NCBI RefSeq assembly: GCF_900102885.1
Contig: NZ_FNGE01000008.1
Location: 1 to 64,000, forward strand
DNA from: Paracoccus chinensis
Lineage (GTDB): Bacteria; Pseudomonadota; Alphaproteobacteria; Rhodobacterales; Rhodobacteraceae
Direction of reading: 5' to 3'
DNA: 64,000 nt
Shown here: in pieces, positions 33,138-41,501 of the stretch
How positions within the stretch are numbered: the stretch's first letter is position 1
Layout of the letters: each line of letters starts with the position of its first letter
The notes under the pieces: model-generated
The model's input: the letters and a program-made list of their open reading frames with translations, nothing else
What the model was told of the DNA's origin: nothing
The model's database searches: none
Translations under genes and position numbers: made by a program

Positions 33138-35092
33138 TCCGCGGCCACTGCGCGGGGTGCCGCTTTGCGCGCCGTCGCCGCCACCCGCCAGCGCCGGTCG
33201 GTCAGGCTGATGACGCCACCCAAGGCCATCAGACCGCAGCCCATCCAGATCCAGAAGGCGAAAGGCTTGATGTAGCTGCGGACGGCCCATCCCCCGCCCT
33301 GCTGCGGGTCGCCGATGACCAGGTAGATGTCGCCCCAGAACGAGGTGCGGATCGCGGCCTCGGTCGTGGGCATGGCCTGCACGGGATAGACCCGCTTTTC
33401 GGGATGCAGGACGGCGACTTCGCGCCCGTTCCGCTCGACCCGCATCGCGGCGGTGGTCGAGACATAGTTCGGCCCCTGCACCTCGGCCACATCCTGAAGC
33501 GTGATCCGGTAGCCCGCGACTTCGAAGGTTTCGCCCTCGCGGGCAACGCGGATGTCCTCGACCGACCAGGCCATCAGCAGGCTGATGCCGACAAAGGTGA
33601 CGCCCAGACCCGCATGGGCCACGACCCGGCCCCAGTCGGCGCGCGGCAGCCGCGACAGGCGCCCGAACTGGCCCGCCGCCCGCTGCCAGATGTCCACCGC
33701 CGACCCGGCAATCAGCCAGGCACCCAGGGCGGCGCCCACGACCGCAAGACCCGAGCGTCCGGTCGAGACGGCATAGACCAGCGCCGCCACCGCGACCGTC
33801 AGGATCACGGCAGGCACCAGTGTCTTTGCCGCGCGGCCCAGATTGCCGCGCTTCCACGGCAGGATCGACCCGATCGGCAGCGCGATGGCCAGCACGATCA
33901 TGAAGGGGGTGAAGGCCTTTTCGAAGAAGGGCGTGCCCACCGACAGGCGGCGGTCCCACAGCAGCTCGGCCACCAAGGGCCAGATCGTGCCGATGAAGAC
34001 GACGAACCCCGCGACAGCCAGCAGCAGGTTGTTCAGCAACAGTGCCCCTTCGCGCGACACCGGTGAAAAGACGGCGCGCGAGGTCATGGCCCCGGCCCGT
34101 GCCGCGTAAAGCGTCAGCGCGCCGCCGATGAAGAAGGCCGTGATGCCGAGGATGAAGATCCCGCGGGCCGGGTCGCTGGCGAAGCTGTGGACCGAGGTGA
34201 TCACGCCCGAGCGCACGATGAAGGTGCCGACCAGCGAGAAACCGAAGGCCAGGATCGCCAGAAGGATTGTCCAGCTTTTCAGCGTTTCGCGCTTTTCGAC
34301 CACGATGGCGGAATGCAGCAACGCGGCGGCGATCAGCCAGGGCATGAACGAAGCGTTTTCCACCGGGTCCCAGAACCAGAAGCCGCCCCAGCCGAGCTCG
34401 TAGTAAGCCCACCACGACCCCAGCGCGATGCCGATGGTCAGGAACATCCAGGCAGCCAGCGTCCAGGGCCGCACCCAGCGCGCCCAGGCGGCATCCACGC
34501 GCCCCTCGATCAGGGCGGCGACGGCGAAGGAGAAGGACATCGAAAGGCCGACATAGCCGAGGTAGAGGAACGGCGGGTGGAAGGCCAACCCCGGGTCCTG
34601 CAGCAACGGATTCAGGTCGCGGCCGTCGAAGGCGGGCGGGCTCATCCGGGTGAAGGGGTTCGAGGTAAAGATGATGAAGGCCAGGAAGGCCACTCCGATC
34701 GCGCCCTGCACCGCCAGCACGCGGGCGCGCAGGCCCGGCGGCAGATGCTCGCCGAAGCTGGCGGCGGCCGCACCGAACAGCGCCAAGATCAGCACCCACA
34801 TGAGCATCGAGCCCTCGTGGTTCCCCCAGACGCCCGTGACCTTGTAAAGCATGGGCTTGGCCGAGTGGCTGTTCTCATAGACCAGCGCCACGCTGAAATC
34901 CGAGGTGATGAAAGCCACCGTCAGCGCCGCAAAGGAAATGCCCAGCAGCCCGAACTGCGCCATTGCGGCGGGGCGGGCGCTTTCCATCCAGGCAGGCCAG
35001 CCGCGCGAGGCGCCGACCATCGGCACGACCGCCTGGAACAGCGCAATGCCAAAGGCGAGGATCAGCGCGTAATGTCCAAGCTCGGCAATCAT
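33134..35092 (-). CDS. ccmF: Haem lyase subunit CcmF
   Basis: This 652-residue membrane protein ligates haem to apocytochrome c with CcmH. About 14-15 hydrophobic segments are visible. The WWD haem-handling motif reads WGGFWFWDPVENASFMPWLI, and HPPFLYLGYVG and NHEGSMLMWV supply further conserved histidine and tryptophan positions. ATG 35092 starts MIAELGHYALILAF; an upstream TTG would add 11 proline/glycine-rich residues encoded by a terminator-like hairpin and is unlikely. That hairpin ends 2 bases before the ATG, so the ribosome binding site is poor or unusual. Confidence 0.95.
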   Translation of the reverse strand: MIAELGHYALILAFGIALFQAVVPMVGASRGWPAWMESARPAAMAQFGLLGISFAALTVAFITSDFSVALVYENSHSAKPMLYKVTGVWGNHEGSMLMWVLILALFGAAAASFGEHLPPGLRARVLAVQGAIGVAFLAFIIFTSNPFTRMSPPAFDGRDLNPLLQDPGLAFHPPFLYLGYVGLSMSFSFAVAALIEGRVDAAWARWVRPWTLAAWMFLTIGIALGSWWAYYELGWGGFWFWDPVENASFMPWLIAAALLHSAIVVEKRETLKSWTILLAILAFGFSLVGTFIVRSGVITSVHSFASDPARGIFILGITAFFIGGALTLYAARAGAMTSRAVFSPVSREGALLLNNLLLAVAGFVVFIGTIWPLVAELLWDRRLSVGTPFFEKAFTPFMIVLAIALPIGSILPWKRGNLGRAAKTLVPAVILTVAVAALVYAVSTGRSGLAVVGAALGAWLIAGSAVDIWQRAAGQFGRLSRLPRADWGRVVAHAGLGVTFVGISLLMAWSVEDIRVAREGETFEVAGYRITLQDVAEVQGPNYVSTTAAMRVERNGREVAVLHPEKRVYPVQAMPTTEAAIRTSFWGDIYLVIGDPQQGGGWAVRSYIKPFAFWIWMGCGLMALGGVISLTDRRWRVAATARKAAPRAVAAE

Positions 35093-35094
35093 GG

Positions 35095-35122
35095 AAAAAC
35101 CCCCGGGGATATGGCCCGGGGG
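35095..35122 (-). terminator. Terminator-like hairpin abutting the ccmF start codon
   Basis: On the minus strand an 8-bp perfect stem (CCCCCGGG / CCCGGGGG, plus 35115-35122 and 35100-35107) with a 7-base loop is followed by TTTTT at plus 35099-35095. Only two bases separate the T-run from the ccmF ATG. It could end the lysis-gene transcript, but it leaves no space for a separate ccmF promoter. Confidence 0.65.
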
Positions 35123-35199
35123 CAAGGTAAGCCTTCACGCGCCCCGCGACCAGACCCCGCGCCGCGCCGGGTTGTCACAGGGGTGTTAGGGCAAAGGCC

Positions 35200-35796
35200 T
35201 CAGCCCAGCGTCTGCGCCCAGTCCCTCAGCGCCGGGTTGTCAGCGAAATCATCGGCGGGGCGGCGGACGGGACTTGCCACGTCGGAGGGTGTCGCCTGCC
35301 CGGGCAGCCCGGGCAGCCCGGCATCGCCCACCGGCACCTGAGGCGCGCGCCAGCCGTCCTCGCCCACCACGGTCGCCTGGACCTTGGCGCGCGGCCAGAC
35401 GCGGCGGCGGAAATAATGCGCCTCGCGCGCGCCGAAATAGAAGCTGACGATGGCCCCCATGAGCCACCAGAGGGGTTCGGGGACCAGCGCCAACCCCTCC
35501 ATCCGCATCGAAAAGCCGGGCGGATCGATCATCGCATAGGCAAACAGCCCGATGGTCCCCAGCGTCAGCAGCGGACGCGGCAGGCGGTTCAGCCCGTTCA
35601 TCAGGCTGTCCCACCAGGTATGCGGCGCGTGGGTGAACTCGGCCTGCGCCTGGGTGATGGCGCGGGCATAGGCCTCCTCGTCCAGTTCCATCCGGCGGGT
35701 GGCGTTGGGGGTGAAGATCTCGGCCACGTTGCCCGCGGCCTCGGCGGCGGCGGCGATCCCGCCCGAGCGGGTCAGGAAACGGTCGATCATGCCCAT
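35200..35796 (-). CDS. Holin-family protein (GTA_holin_3TM-like)
   Basis: This 198-residue protein resembles the three-TM holins of gene transfer agents. The N-terminal part is polar (FLTRSGG; ELDEEAYARAITQAQAEF), followed by two clear hydrophobic stretches (RPLLTLGTIGLFAYAMI; LWWLMGAIVSFYFGAREA) and a Pro/Gly-rich cytoplasmic tail of about 60 residues. Holins make inner-membrane holes that let an endolysin reach the wall; the endolysin gene lies directly upstream and overlaps. ATG 35796 has aaagga upstream. ATG 35790, overlapping the endolysin stop, is an alternative. Confidence 0.78.
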   Translation of the reverse strand: MGMIDRFLTRSGGIAAAAEAAGNVAEIFTPNATRRMELDEEAYARAITQAQAEFTHAPHTWWDSLMNGLNRLPRPLLTLGTIGLFAYAMIDPPGFSMRMEGLALVPEPLWWLMGAIVSFYFGAREAHYFRRRVWPRAKVQATVVGEDGWRAPQVPVGDAGLPGLPGQATPSDVASPVRRPADDFADNPALRDWAQTLG

Positions 35797-36398
35797 CGGG
35801 AGGTCCTTTCGCGGTGCTGCGCCTCGGTCAGGTGATAACGGGGCGAGATGAACTCCTCGGCCCGGGTGATCCAGCCACCCTTGCCGCCGTCCTGACGGCG
35901 CGCGAACTTGCGGCTGGCGGGGCGTGCGTCGGCCAATGCGTAATAGTAGTTGCGCCGGGCGATCCCGTAGGCGTCCGCCAGATGCGCGGGCGCGGCGGCA
36001 GTGGCGGCCTGGGCGGCGGCCTCGGTTTTCGGCCCCACCACGCCGTCGTCGGTGCAGGCAAAGCCCATGCGGGACACCAAGCGTTGCAGGATCTTCACCG
36101 CGTTGGCGCCCGCATTCACCTGCATGTCGAAGACGCTGGCCTGCACCGCCTGCGGCAGGCGGTCCAGGCGCGGACGGCGGAAGTAGTGATCCACATAGAT
36201 GCGCGCGGCCTGCACAGGATCCAGCCGCCGCACGTCCGCCGCGTTCACCCGGCCGTTGCCATCGAGATCCAGCCCCAGGCCGCGCATCGTGCCGAGAGTG
36301 ACCCCGTGGTTCGTGGCCCCGCCGGGGTCATCGGGGTCGTCCACGAACCCCCCTTCGCGCGCCACGATGGCAGCGGCGATCTGCTCGACTGTCTGCAT
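35787..36398 (-). CDS. GH108-type endolysin / N-acetylmuramidase (GTA lysis type)
   Basis: This 203-residue lysozyme-like enzyme cleaves peptidoglycan. The catalytic segment reads IVAREGGFVDDPDDPGGATN with the Glu of REGG, followed by HGVTLGTM, as in glycoside hydrolase family 108. A C-terminal peptidoglycan-binding part follows (VSRMGFACTDDGVVGPKT). An insert DLDGNGRVNAAD looks like a calcium-binding dockerin/EF-hand loop. There is no signal peptide, which fits holin-dependent export. ATG 36398 is preferred over an upstream in-frame TTG. It sits 74 bp after ccmE. Confidence 0.85.
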   Translation of the reverse strand: MQTVEQIAAAIVAREGGFVDDPDDPGGATNHGVTLGTMRGLGLDLDGNGRVNAADVRRLDPVQAARIYVDHYFRRPRLDRLPQAVQASVFDMQVNAGANAVKILQRLVSRMGFACTDDGVVGPKTEAAAQAATAAAPAHLADAYGIARRNYYYALADARPASRKFARRQDGGKGGWITRAEEFISPRYHLTEAQHRERTSRWA

Positions 36399-36472
36399 CC
36401 CTGCCCCCAAGGTTGAGGCAGGCAGGGTCGCGCGGGGATGTTAACCTTGCGTTAACCCTCCGCGCGTTGCGG

Positions 36473-36916
36473 TCAGGAGGTCGGGCCCTTGTAGACGCCC
36501 TGCTCCTTCAGCGAATCCGAGACCTCGCGCGGCATGTAGTTCTCGTCGTGCTTGGCCAAAATCTCGTCCGCAACGAAGACGCCATCGACCATTGTCCCGG
36601 TGCCGATCATGCCCGCGTTCTCGGCAAACAGGTCCGGCAGCACCCCGCGGAAGGTCACGGGGACGACCTCTCCGCCGTCGGTGACCGAGAAACTCACCGT
36701 CTCGCCTTCGCCCCGCACCAGCGAGCCCTCCTCGACCAGCCCGCCAAGGCGGAAGACTTCGCCCGCGGGCGGCGGCGCTTCGGCCAGCTGCGTGGGTGAA
36801 CGGTAGAGGTTGATCCCGTCGCGAAAACCGTAGCCGATCAGCACGGCCGCCACCACCAGCGCGACAGCGGCCGCGATCAGGACCTGGATGCGGCGTTTCT
36901 TCTTGAGCGATTTCAT
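36473..36916 (-). CDS. ccmE: Cytochrome c-type biogenesis haem chaperone CcmE
   Basis: This 147-residue protein carries haem covalently in the periplasm and hands it to CcmF. It has an N-terminal membrane anchor (VLIAAAVALVVAAVLIGYGF) after a basic stretch, a beta-barrel OB fold and the haem-binding LAKHDENYMP motif, with the conserved His and downstream Tyr. ATG 36916 has aaggg upstream. The gene is 18 bp downstream of murI. Two lysis genes separate it from its partner ccmF. Confidence 0.96.
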   Translation of the reverse strand: MKSLKKKRRIQVLIAAAVALVVAAVLIGYGFRDGINLYRSPTQLAEAPPPAGEVFRLGGLVEEGSLVRGEGETVSFSVTDGGEVVPVTFRGVLPDLFAENAGMIGTGTMVDGVFVADEILAKHDENYMPREVSDSLKEQGVYKGPTS

Positions 36917-36934
36917 CGGATTGCCCTTGCTTTC

Positions 36935-37747
36935 TCAGGCCGCTTCAAAGCGGATCGGATGGCGCAGGAACTGCGTGGCCTTTGAGGTGACCCGCTCGGG
37001 GTCGCCGGTAGTCAGGAAACGCGATTGCGTGCCCGAGCCCAGGAACTCGGGCCGGCGCCGCAGGTAGTCTTCGAGGCTTTCGGCCACCAGCCCTGCCTGC
37101 GAATAGACGGCGACGCCCGACCCCAGCGCCTCGCGGAAGGCCTTTTCCATCAGCGGGTAATGGGTGCAGCCCAGGATCGCGGCCTCGGGATGCGGCATCC
37201 GACGCTTGAGGGCCTCGACATGGGACCGCACCAGCGCCTCGGCCAGCATCTCGTCCCCGTCCTCGATGGCGTCCACGACCCCACCGCAGGGCTGCGCCTC
37301 GACATCGACGCCGATGGCGCGGAAGGCCAGTTCCCGCTGAAAGGCGCGGCTGGCGACAGTGGCGGGGGTGGCGAACAGGGCCACGTGCTTTATGGCAACC
37401 TCGCGCGGGGGGCTGTTGTCGCCCCAGTGGCGCTCGGTCAGCGCCTCGATCAGCGGGACGAAGACGCCAAGGACGCGCTTGTTCTGGGGCAGCCAGGTTT
37501 CCTGCATCCGTTTCAGGGCGGCGGCGCTGGCCGTGTTGCAGGCGAGGATCACGAGATCGCAGCCTTCCTGCCACAGCCGCTCGACGCCCTTGCAGGTCAG
37601 GTCGAAGATGTCGTCATGGGTGCGGACGCCGTAGGGCGTATGGGCGTTGTCGCCCAGATAGACCAGCGGCAGGTCGGGCATCCGATTGGCGATGGCCTGG
37701 TGCACGGTCAACCCGCCCAGACCCGAATCGAAGACGCCGACAGCCAT
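36935..37747 (-). CDS. murI: Glutamate racemase
   Basis: This 270-residue enzyme supplies D-glutamate for peptidoglycan. The two catalytic cysteines are in [11 protein letters not shown] and [11 protein letters not shown], and the N-terminal [11 protein letters not shown] binds substrate. Length is normal. It leads the minus-strand run murI-ccmE-endolysin-holin-ccmF-ccmH. Upstream lies a gap (37748-37955) with two facing copies of the intergenic repeat. Confidence 0.96.
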   Translation of the reverse strand: MAVGVFDSGLGGLTVHQAIANRMPDLPLVYLGDNAHTPYGVRTHDDIFDLTCKGVERLWQEGCDLVILACNTASAAALKRMQETWLPQNKRVLGVFVPLIEALTERHWGDNSPPREVAIKHVALFATPATVASRAFQRELAFRAIGVDVEAQPCGGVVDAIEDGDEMLAEALVRSHVEALKRRMPHPEAAILGCTHYPLMEKAFREALGSGVAVYSQAGLVAESLEDYLRRRPEFLGSGTQSRFLTTGDPERVTSKATQFLRHPIRFEAA

Positions 37748-37829
37748 CCGAACCCTCCGTGAAGCTGGACCCCATCTAAGGGCGCAAGCGGGGGGAATCC
37801 ATGACTCAAGTCAGATTGATACGCTGGGA

Positions 37830-37871
37830 CCGGGGCTCTGCCCCGGACCCCGGGATACTTAAGCGAAGAAG
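37830..37871 (-). repeat. Intergenic repeat family, copy 3
   Basis: The hairpin ccggggc-tct-gccccgg is followed by accccgggatacttaagcga and gaag. Orientation is minus (the CTTCTTCG end points right). It faces copy 4 across about 32 bases. Confidence 0.6.
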
Positions 37872-37903
37872 AAACACGCGCCGTCTTGAGGGCTGCGTGC
37901 TTC

Positions 37904-37937
37904 CTTCTGGCTTAAATACCCTGCTAGAGGCAGGGGG
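37904..37937 (+). repeat. Intergenic repeat family, copy 4
   Basis: The copy reads cttctggcttaaatacc then the small hairpin ccctgc-tagag-gcaggg. It is a shorter, more divergent copy placed head to head with copy 3 upstream of murI and downstream of the oxidoreductase gene. Confidence 0.5.
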
Positions 37938-37955
37938 AGACACGAGGTTCGGGCT

Positions 37956-40900
37956 TCACTCCGCCGCGATGCGCATCTCGGGCTGCGAGGGCCAGCCGCC
38001 TGCGCGGAAAGCGGCCAGCAGCTCGTCCCGCCGCGCCTGGGCTTTTTCGGCCGCCTCGTCCTTGATGAAGCCGTAGCCGCGGATCTGCTGTGGCAGGGCG
38101 GCAAGCTCGCGGGCGATGTCCATCGTCGCGGGCGTCACCTTGGGCAGCACCTCGGCCATGTCCTGCTCGTACTGCCGCGCCAGCGCACGCTCGCGGCGGC
38201 GTTCGCCCTGCCAGCCGAAGAGGTCCAGCGGCGTACCGCGCAGGCCCCGCATGGCGGACAGCGTGCGGAAGACCGGAAGCATCCACGCCCCGAACTCGCG
38301 CTTCTTCGGGCGGCCTTCCGCATCCTTGCCGCCCAGGAAGGGGGGCGCCATGTGGAACGTCAGCTTCGTGTCGCCCTCGAAGGTACGGGCGACGCCTTCG
38401 GTCGTGGTCAGGTGCAGCCGGGCAACCTCGTATTCGTCCTTTACCGCCAGCAGCCGATACCAGCTCTCGGCCACCGTTTCGCGCAGCTCGGCAGGCGCCA
38501 GGTCCACCAGCTTGAGGAAGCGGCGCTTGAGCTTGGGTCCCTGATAGCCGATCAGCCTGTCGGCGCGATAACCGACGGAATCGAAGCGTTCCACCTTGGC
38601 AGGCGCGGGGGCTGCCTGTTCAGGATAAAGGATCGCCCAGCGGCCGATCTGGAAGGCACGCTTGTTTTCCTCGGCCTTGGCGCCGTTCAGTTCGATGGCG
38701 CGCAGGATCGCCTCTTCGGAGAGCGGGATAAGCCCCTGCTGCCAGGCCGCGCCGGTGATCAGCATGTTCGAATAGATCGAGTCGCCTAGATAGCGCTCGG
38801 CCAGCTTCGAGGCGTCGAGGAAGCTGACGCGATCACCCAGACGCGCCTCAAGCGACATCTTCAGCCGGTCGGCCGGCACGCGGAAGTCGCGGACGCGGGT
38901 GAATTCGCCGGTGATGATCTCGTGCTCGTTGACGACGGCGCCGGTGCGGCCGCCGGTCATCAGGCCGATGGTCTTGGCGCCCGCCGTTACCACCAGATCG
39001 CCGCCGATGATGGCGTCGGCCTCACCCACGGCGACGCGGATGGCGCTGATGTCGGCGGGGTCGTTGGCCAGCCGCAGGTGGATATGGACCGCGCCACCCT
39101 TCTGGGCAAGGCCGGCCATCTCCATCATCCCCGCGCCCTTGCCGTCGAGCTGCGCGGCCTGTGCCAGCACCGCGCCGATGGTCACGACGCCGGTGCCGCC
39201 GACGCCTGTGATCACAAGGTTATGGGTGCCGTCGATCGCGGGCAGCGCAGGCGCGGGCAGGTCAGGCAGGTGCAGCGCCTCCGCGGCAGGCTTGCGCAGC
39301 TTGCCGCCCTGGACGCTGACGAAGCTAGGGCAGAAGCCTTTGACGCAGGAATAGTCCTTGTTGCAGGACGACTGGTCGATGGCGCGCTTGCGGCCAAGCT
39401 TGGTGTCGAAGGGCACGACCGAGACGCAGTTCGATTGGACCGAGCAGTCGCCGCAGGCCTCGCAGACCTCGGGGTTGATCCAGACGCGGCGGTCCGGGTC
39501 GGGAAACTTGCCCTTCTTGCGGCGGCGGCGCTTTTCGGCGGCGCAGGTCTGGACATAGACGATGGCCGTGACGCCGGGCACCTCGGCCAGTTCGCGCTGC
39601 ACGGCCATGAGGTTCGCGCGCTCCTCGAAGCGCAGGCCCGCCGGGAACTGCTTGCGGTCGATCTCCTCCTTCTCGTCATGGACCAGCACCACCGGCACGT
39701 CGATCGCCTGCAGCTCGCGCACGATCTGAGGCGCGGTCAGTTCGCCCTCGTTCGGCTGGCCGCCGGTCATGGCAACAGCGTCGTTGAACAGGATCTTGTA
39801 GGTGATGTTGGTGCCCGCCGCCTTGGCCGCGCGGATCGCCAGAGAGCCCGAGTGATTGTAGGTTCCGTCGCCAAGGTTCTGGAAGACATGAGGCCGCTTG
39901 GAAAACGGCGCTTCGCCGATCCAGTTCGCGCCCTCGCCGCCCATCTGGGTGAAGCCGGTGGTTTCCCGGTCCATCCACTGCACCATGTAGTGGCAGCCGA
40001 TCCCCGCATAGGCGCGGCTGCCCTCGGGCACCTTGGTCGAGCTGTTGTGCGGGCAGCCCGAGCAGAACCAGGGCGTCCGCGTGGCGACCTCGGGGGCATT
40101 GTCGTTGCGGCGCGTCTCGGCCAGCTTGCCCAGCGCGGATTCCAGCCGGTCGGTGCGGCGGCCTTCCTCGATCAGGATGTCGCCCAGACGTTGCGCGATC
40201 AGCACCGGGTCCAAGGCATAGCGGGTGGGGAACAGTTCCAGCCGCCGCCCGTGTTCCCAGGTGTCGCCCTTGTGCCAGCCATAGACGCGGCGGCCGCGGC
40301 GGTCGTCGAAGATCGCCTCCTTGACCTGCACCTCGATCAGCTTGCGTTTTTCCTCGACCACGATGATCAGGTCCAGGCCCTCGGCCCATTCGTGGAAGCT
40401 GACCATGTCCAGGGGCCAGGTCTGGCCAATCTTGTAGGTGGTGATGCCCAGCCGCTCGGCCTCTGTCTCGTCGATGCCCAGCAGCGACATGGCATGGACC
40501 ACGTCCAGCCAGTTTTTCCCGGCGGCGCAGATGCCAATCTTCGCCCCCGGCTTGCCCCACATGCGGCGGTCGATGCGGTTCGCGCGGGCGAAGGCCTCGG
40601 CCGCGAAGCGCTTGTAGTCGATCATCCGCGCTTCCTGCGCGACCGGCGTGTCGCCCAGGCGGATGTTCAGCCCGCCTTCCGGCATGACGAAGTCGTCGGG
40701 CGTCACGAAGCTCATGCGGAAGGGGTCGCCGTCGACGACGCTGGTCGCCTCGACCGTGTCCTTCATGGTCTTGAGGCCGGTCCAGACGCCGGCGAAGCGG
40801 CTCAGCGCCCAGCCGTAAAGGCCGAAGTCCAGGATCTCCTGCACGCCCGCGGGCGACAGCACCGGGATATAGGCGTCCACCATCGCCCAGTCGGACTGGT

Positions 40901-41369
40901 GCAGCACGGTCGAGGATTCGCCTGTATGGTCGTCCCCCATTGCCATGACGACACCGCCATGCTTGGACGACCCCGCCATGTTGGCATGACGCATCACGTC
41001 ACCCGTGCGGTCCACGCCGGGTCCCTTGCCGTACCACAGCGCGAAGACGCCGTCATATTTCCCCTCACCGCGCAGCTCGGCCTGCTGGCTGCCCCAGATG
41101 GCGGTCGCGGCCAGGTCTTCGTTCAGGCCGGGCTGGAACAGGACATTGGCGGGATCGAGCAGCTTCTTCGACCGCATCATCTGCAGGTCCACCCCACCAA
41201 GGGGAGAGCCGCGATAGCCCGTCACCAGCCCTGCCGTGTTCAGGCCCGCCGCCCGGTCGCGTGCCGACTGCATCAGCATCAGGCGAACCAGCGCCTGCGT
41301 GCCGTTCAGCAGCACATGGCGCTTGGTCAGGTCGAAGCGATCGGCAAGGGAAATGTCCTGAACGCTCAT
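37956..41369 (-). CDS. Indolepyruvate ferredoxin oxidoreductase, fused single chain
   Basis: This 1137-residue enzyme oxidatively decarboxylates aryl- or 2-oxoacids to acyl-CoA, as in aromatic or branched amino-acid breakdown. It fuses the alpha, beta and gamma parts: N-terminal pyruvate-binding domain (LVTGYRGSPLGGVD), TPP domain (GDGTYNHSG, then ILFNDAVAMTGGQPNEG), Fe-S cysteines (FCSGCPHNSST; EVCEACGDCSVQSNC) and a gamma domain (ITGVGGTGVVTIGAVLA). ATG 41369 has gggaggaag upstream. A frame extension reaching 42431 runs into the LysR gene on the other strand and is not coding. It is divergent from the LysR regulator. Confidence 0.95.
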   Translation of the reverse strand: MSVQDISLADRFDLTKRHVLLNGTQALVRLMLMQSARDRAAGLNTAGLVTGYRGSPLGGVDLQMMRSKKLLDPANVLFQPGLNEDLAATAIWGSQQAELRGEGKYDGVFALWYGKGPGVDRTGDVMRHANMAGSSKHGGVVMAMGDDHTGESSTVLHQSDWAMVDAYIPVLSPAGVQEILDFGLYGWALSRFAGVWTGLKTMKDTVEATSVVDGDPFRMSFVTPDDFVMPEGGLNIRLGDTPVAQEARMIDYKRFAAEAFARANRIDRRMWGKPGAKIGICAAGKNWLDVVHAMSLLGIDETEAERLGITTYKIGQTWPLDMVSFHEWAEGLDLIIVVEEKRKLIEVQVKEAIFDDRRGRRVYGWHKGDTWEHGRRLELFPTRYALDPVLIAQRLGDILIEEGRRTDRLESALGKLAETRRNDNAPEVATRTPWFCSGCPHNSSTKVPEGSRAYAGIGCHYMVQWMDRETTGFTQMGGEGANWIGEAPFSKRPHVFQNLGDGTYNHSGSLAIRAAKAAGTNITYKILFNDAVAMTGGQPNEGELTAPQIVRELQAIDVPVVLVHDEKEEIDRKQFPAGLRFEERANLMAVQRELAEVPGVTAIVYVQTCAAEKRRRRKKGKFPDPDRRVWINPEVCEACGDCSVQSNCVSVVPFDTKLGRKRAIDQSSCNKDYSCVKGFCPSFVSVQGGKLRKPAAEALHLPDLPAPALPAIDGTHNLVITGVGGTGVVTIGAVLAQAAQLDGKGAGMMEMAGLAQKGGAVHIHLRLANDPADISAIRVAVGEADAIIGGDLVVTAGAKTIGLMTGGRTGAVVNEHEIITGEFTRVRDFRVPADRLKMSLEARLGDRVSFLDASKLAERYLGDSIYSNMLITGAAWQQGLIPLSEEAILRAIELNGAKAEENKRAFQIGRWAILYPEQAAPAPAKVERFDSVGYRADRLIGYQGPKLKRRFLKLVDLAPAELRETVAESWYRLLAVKDEYEVARLHLTTTEGVARTFEGDTKLTFHMAPPFLGGKDAEGRPKKREFGAWMLPVFRTLSAMRGLRGTPLDLFGWQGERRRERALARQYEQDMAEVLPKVTPATMDIARELAALPQQIRGYGFIKDEAAEKAQARRDELLAAFRAGGWPSQPEMRIAAE

Positions 41370-41411
41370 CTTGCTTCCTCCCAAAGCTGGACGGCCATGA
41401 GCCACAGTATA

Positions 41412-41428
41412 GGTCAGGTAAGCTGACC
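41412..41428. promoter_or_regulatory. Candidate LysR-type operator
   Basis: A perfect dyad ggtcag-gtaag-ctgacc lies 42 bases upstream of the oxidoreductase ATG in the 132-bp divergent gap with the LysR gene. Its size and place fit a LysR-type recognition element (an interrupted dyad with T-N11-A geometry). Confidence 0.5.
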
Positions 41429-41501
41429 GATAAAGTCCTTTGTTCTTGTCCCGCTTCTCTCTATGTGTTGCGCAAAACGCATGGCAGGGATGCACCAAGG
41501 T

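Noticed and set aside
35200-36398. Prophage remnant
   Set aside because: Holin and endolysin are the only phage-like genes. No integrase, capsid, tail or repressor genes flank them, and base composition matches the neighbours.
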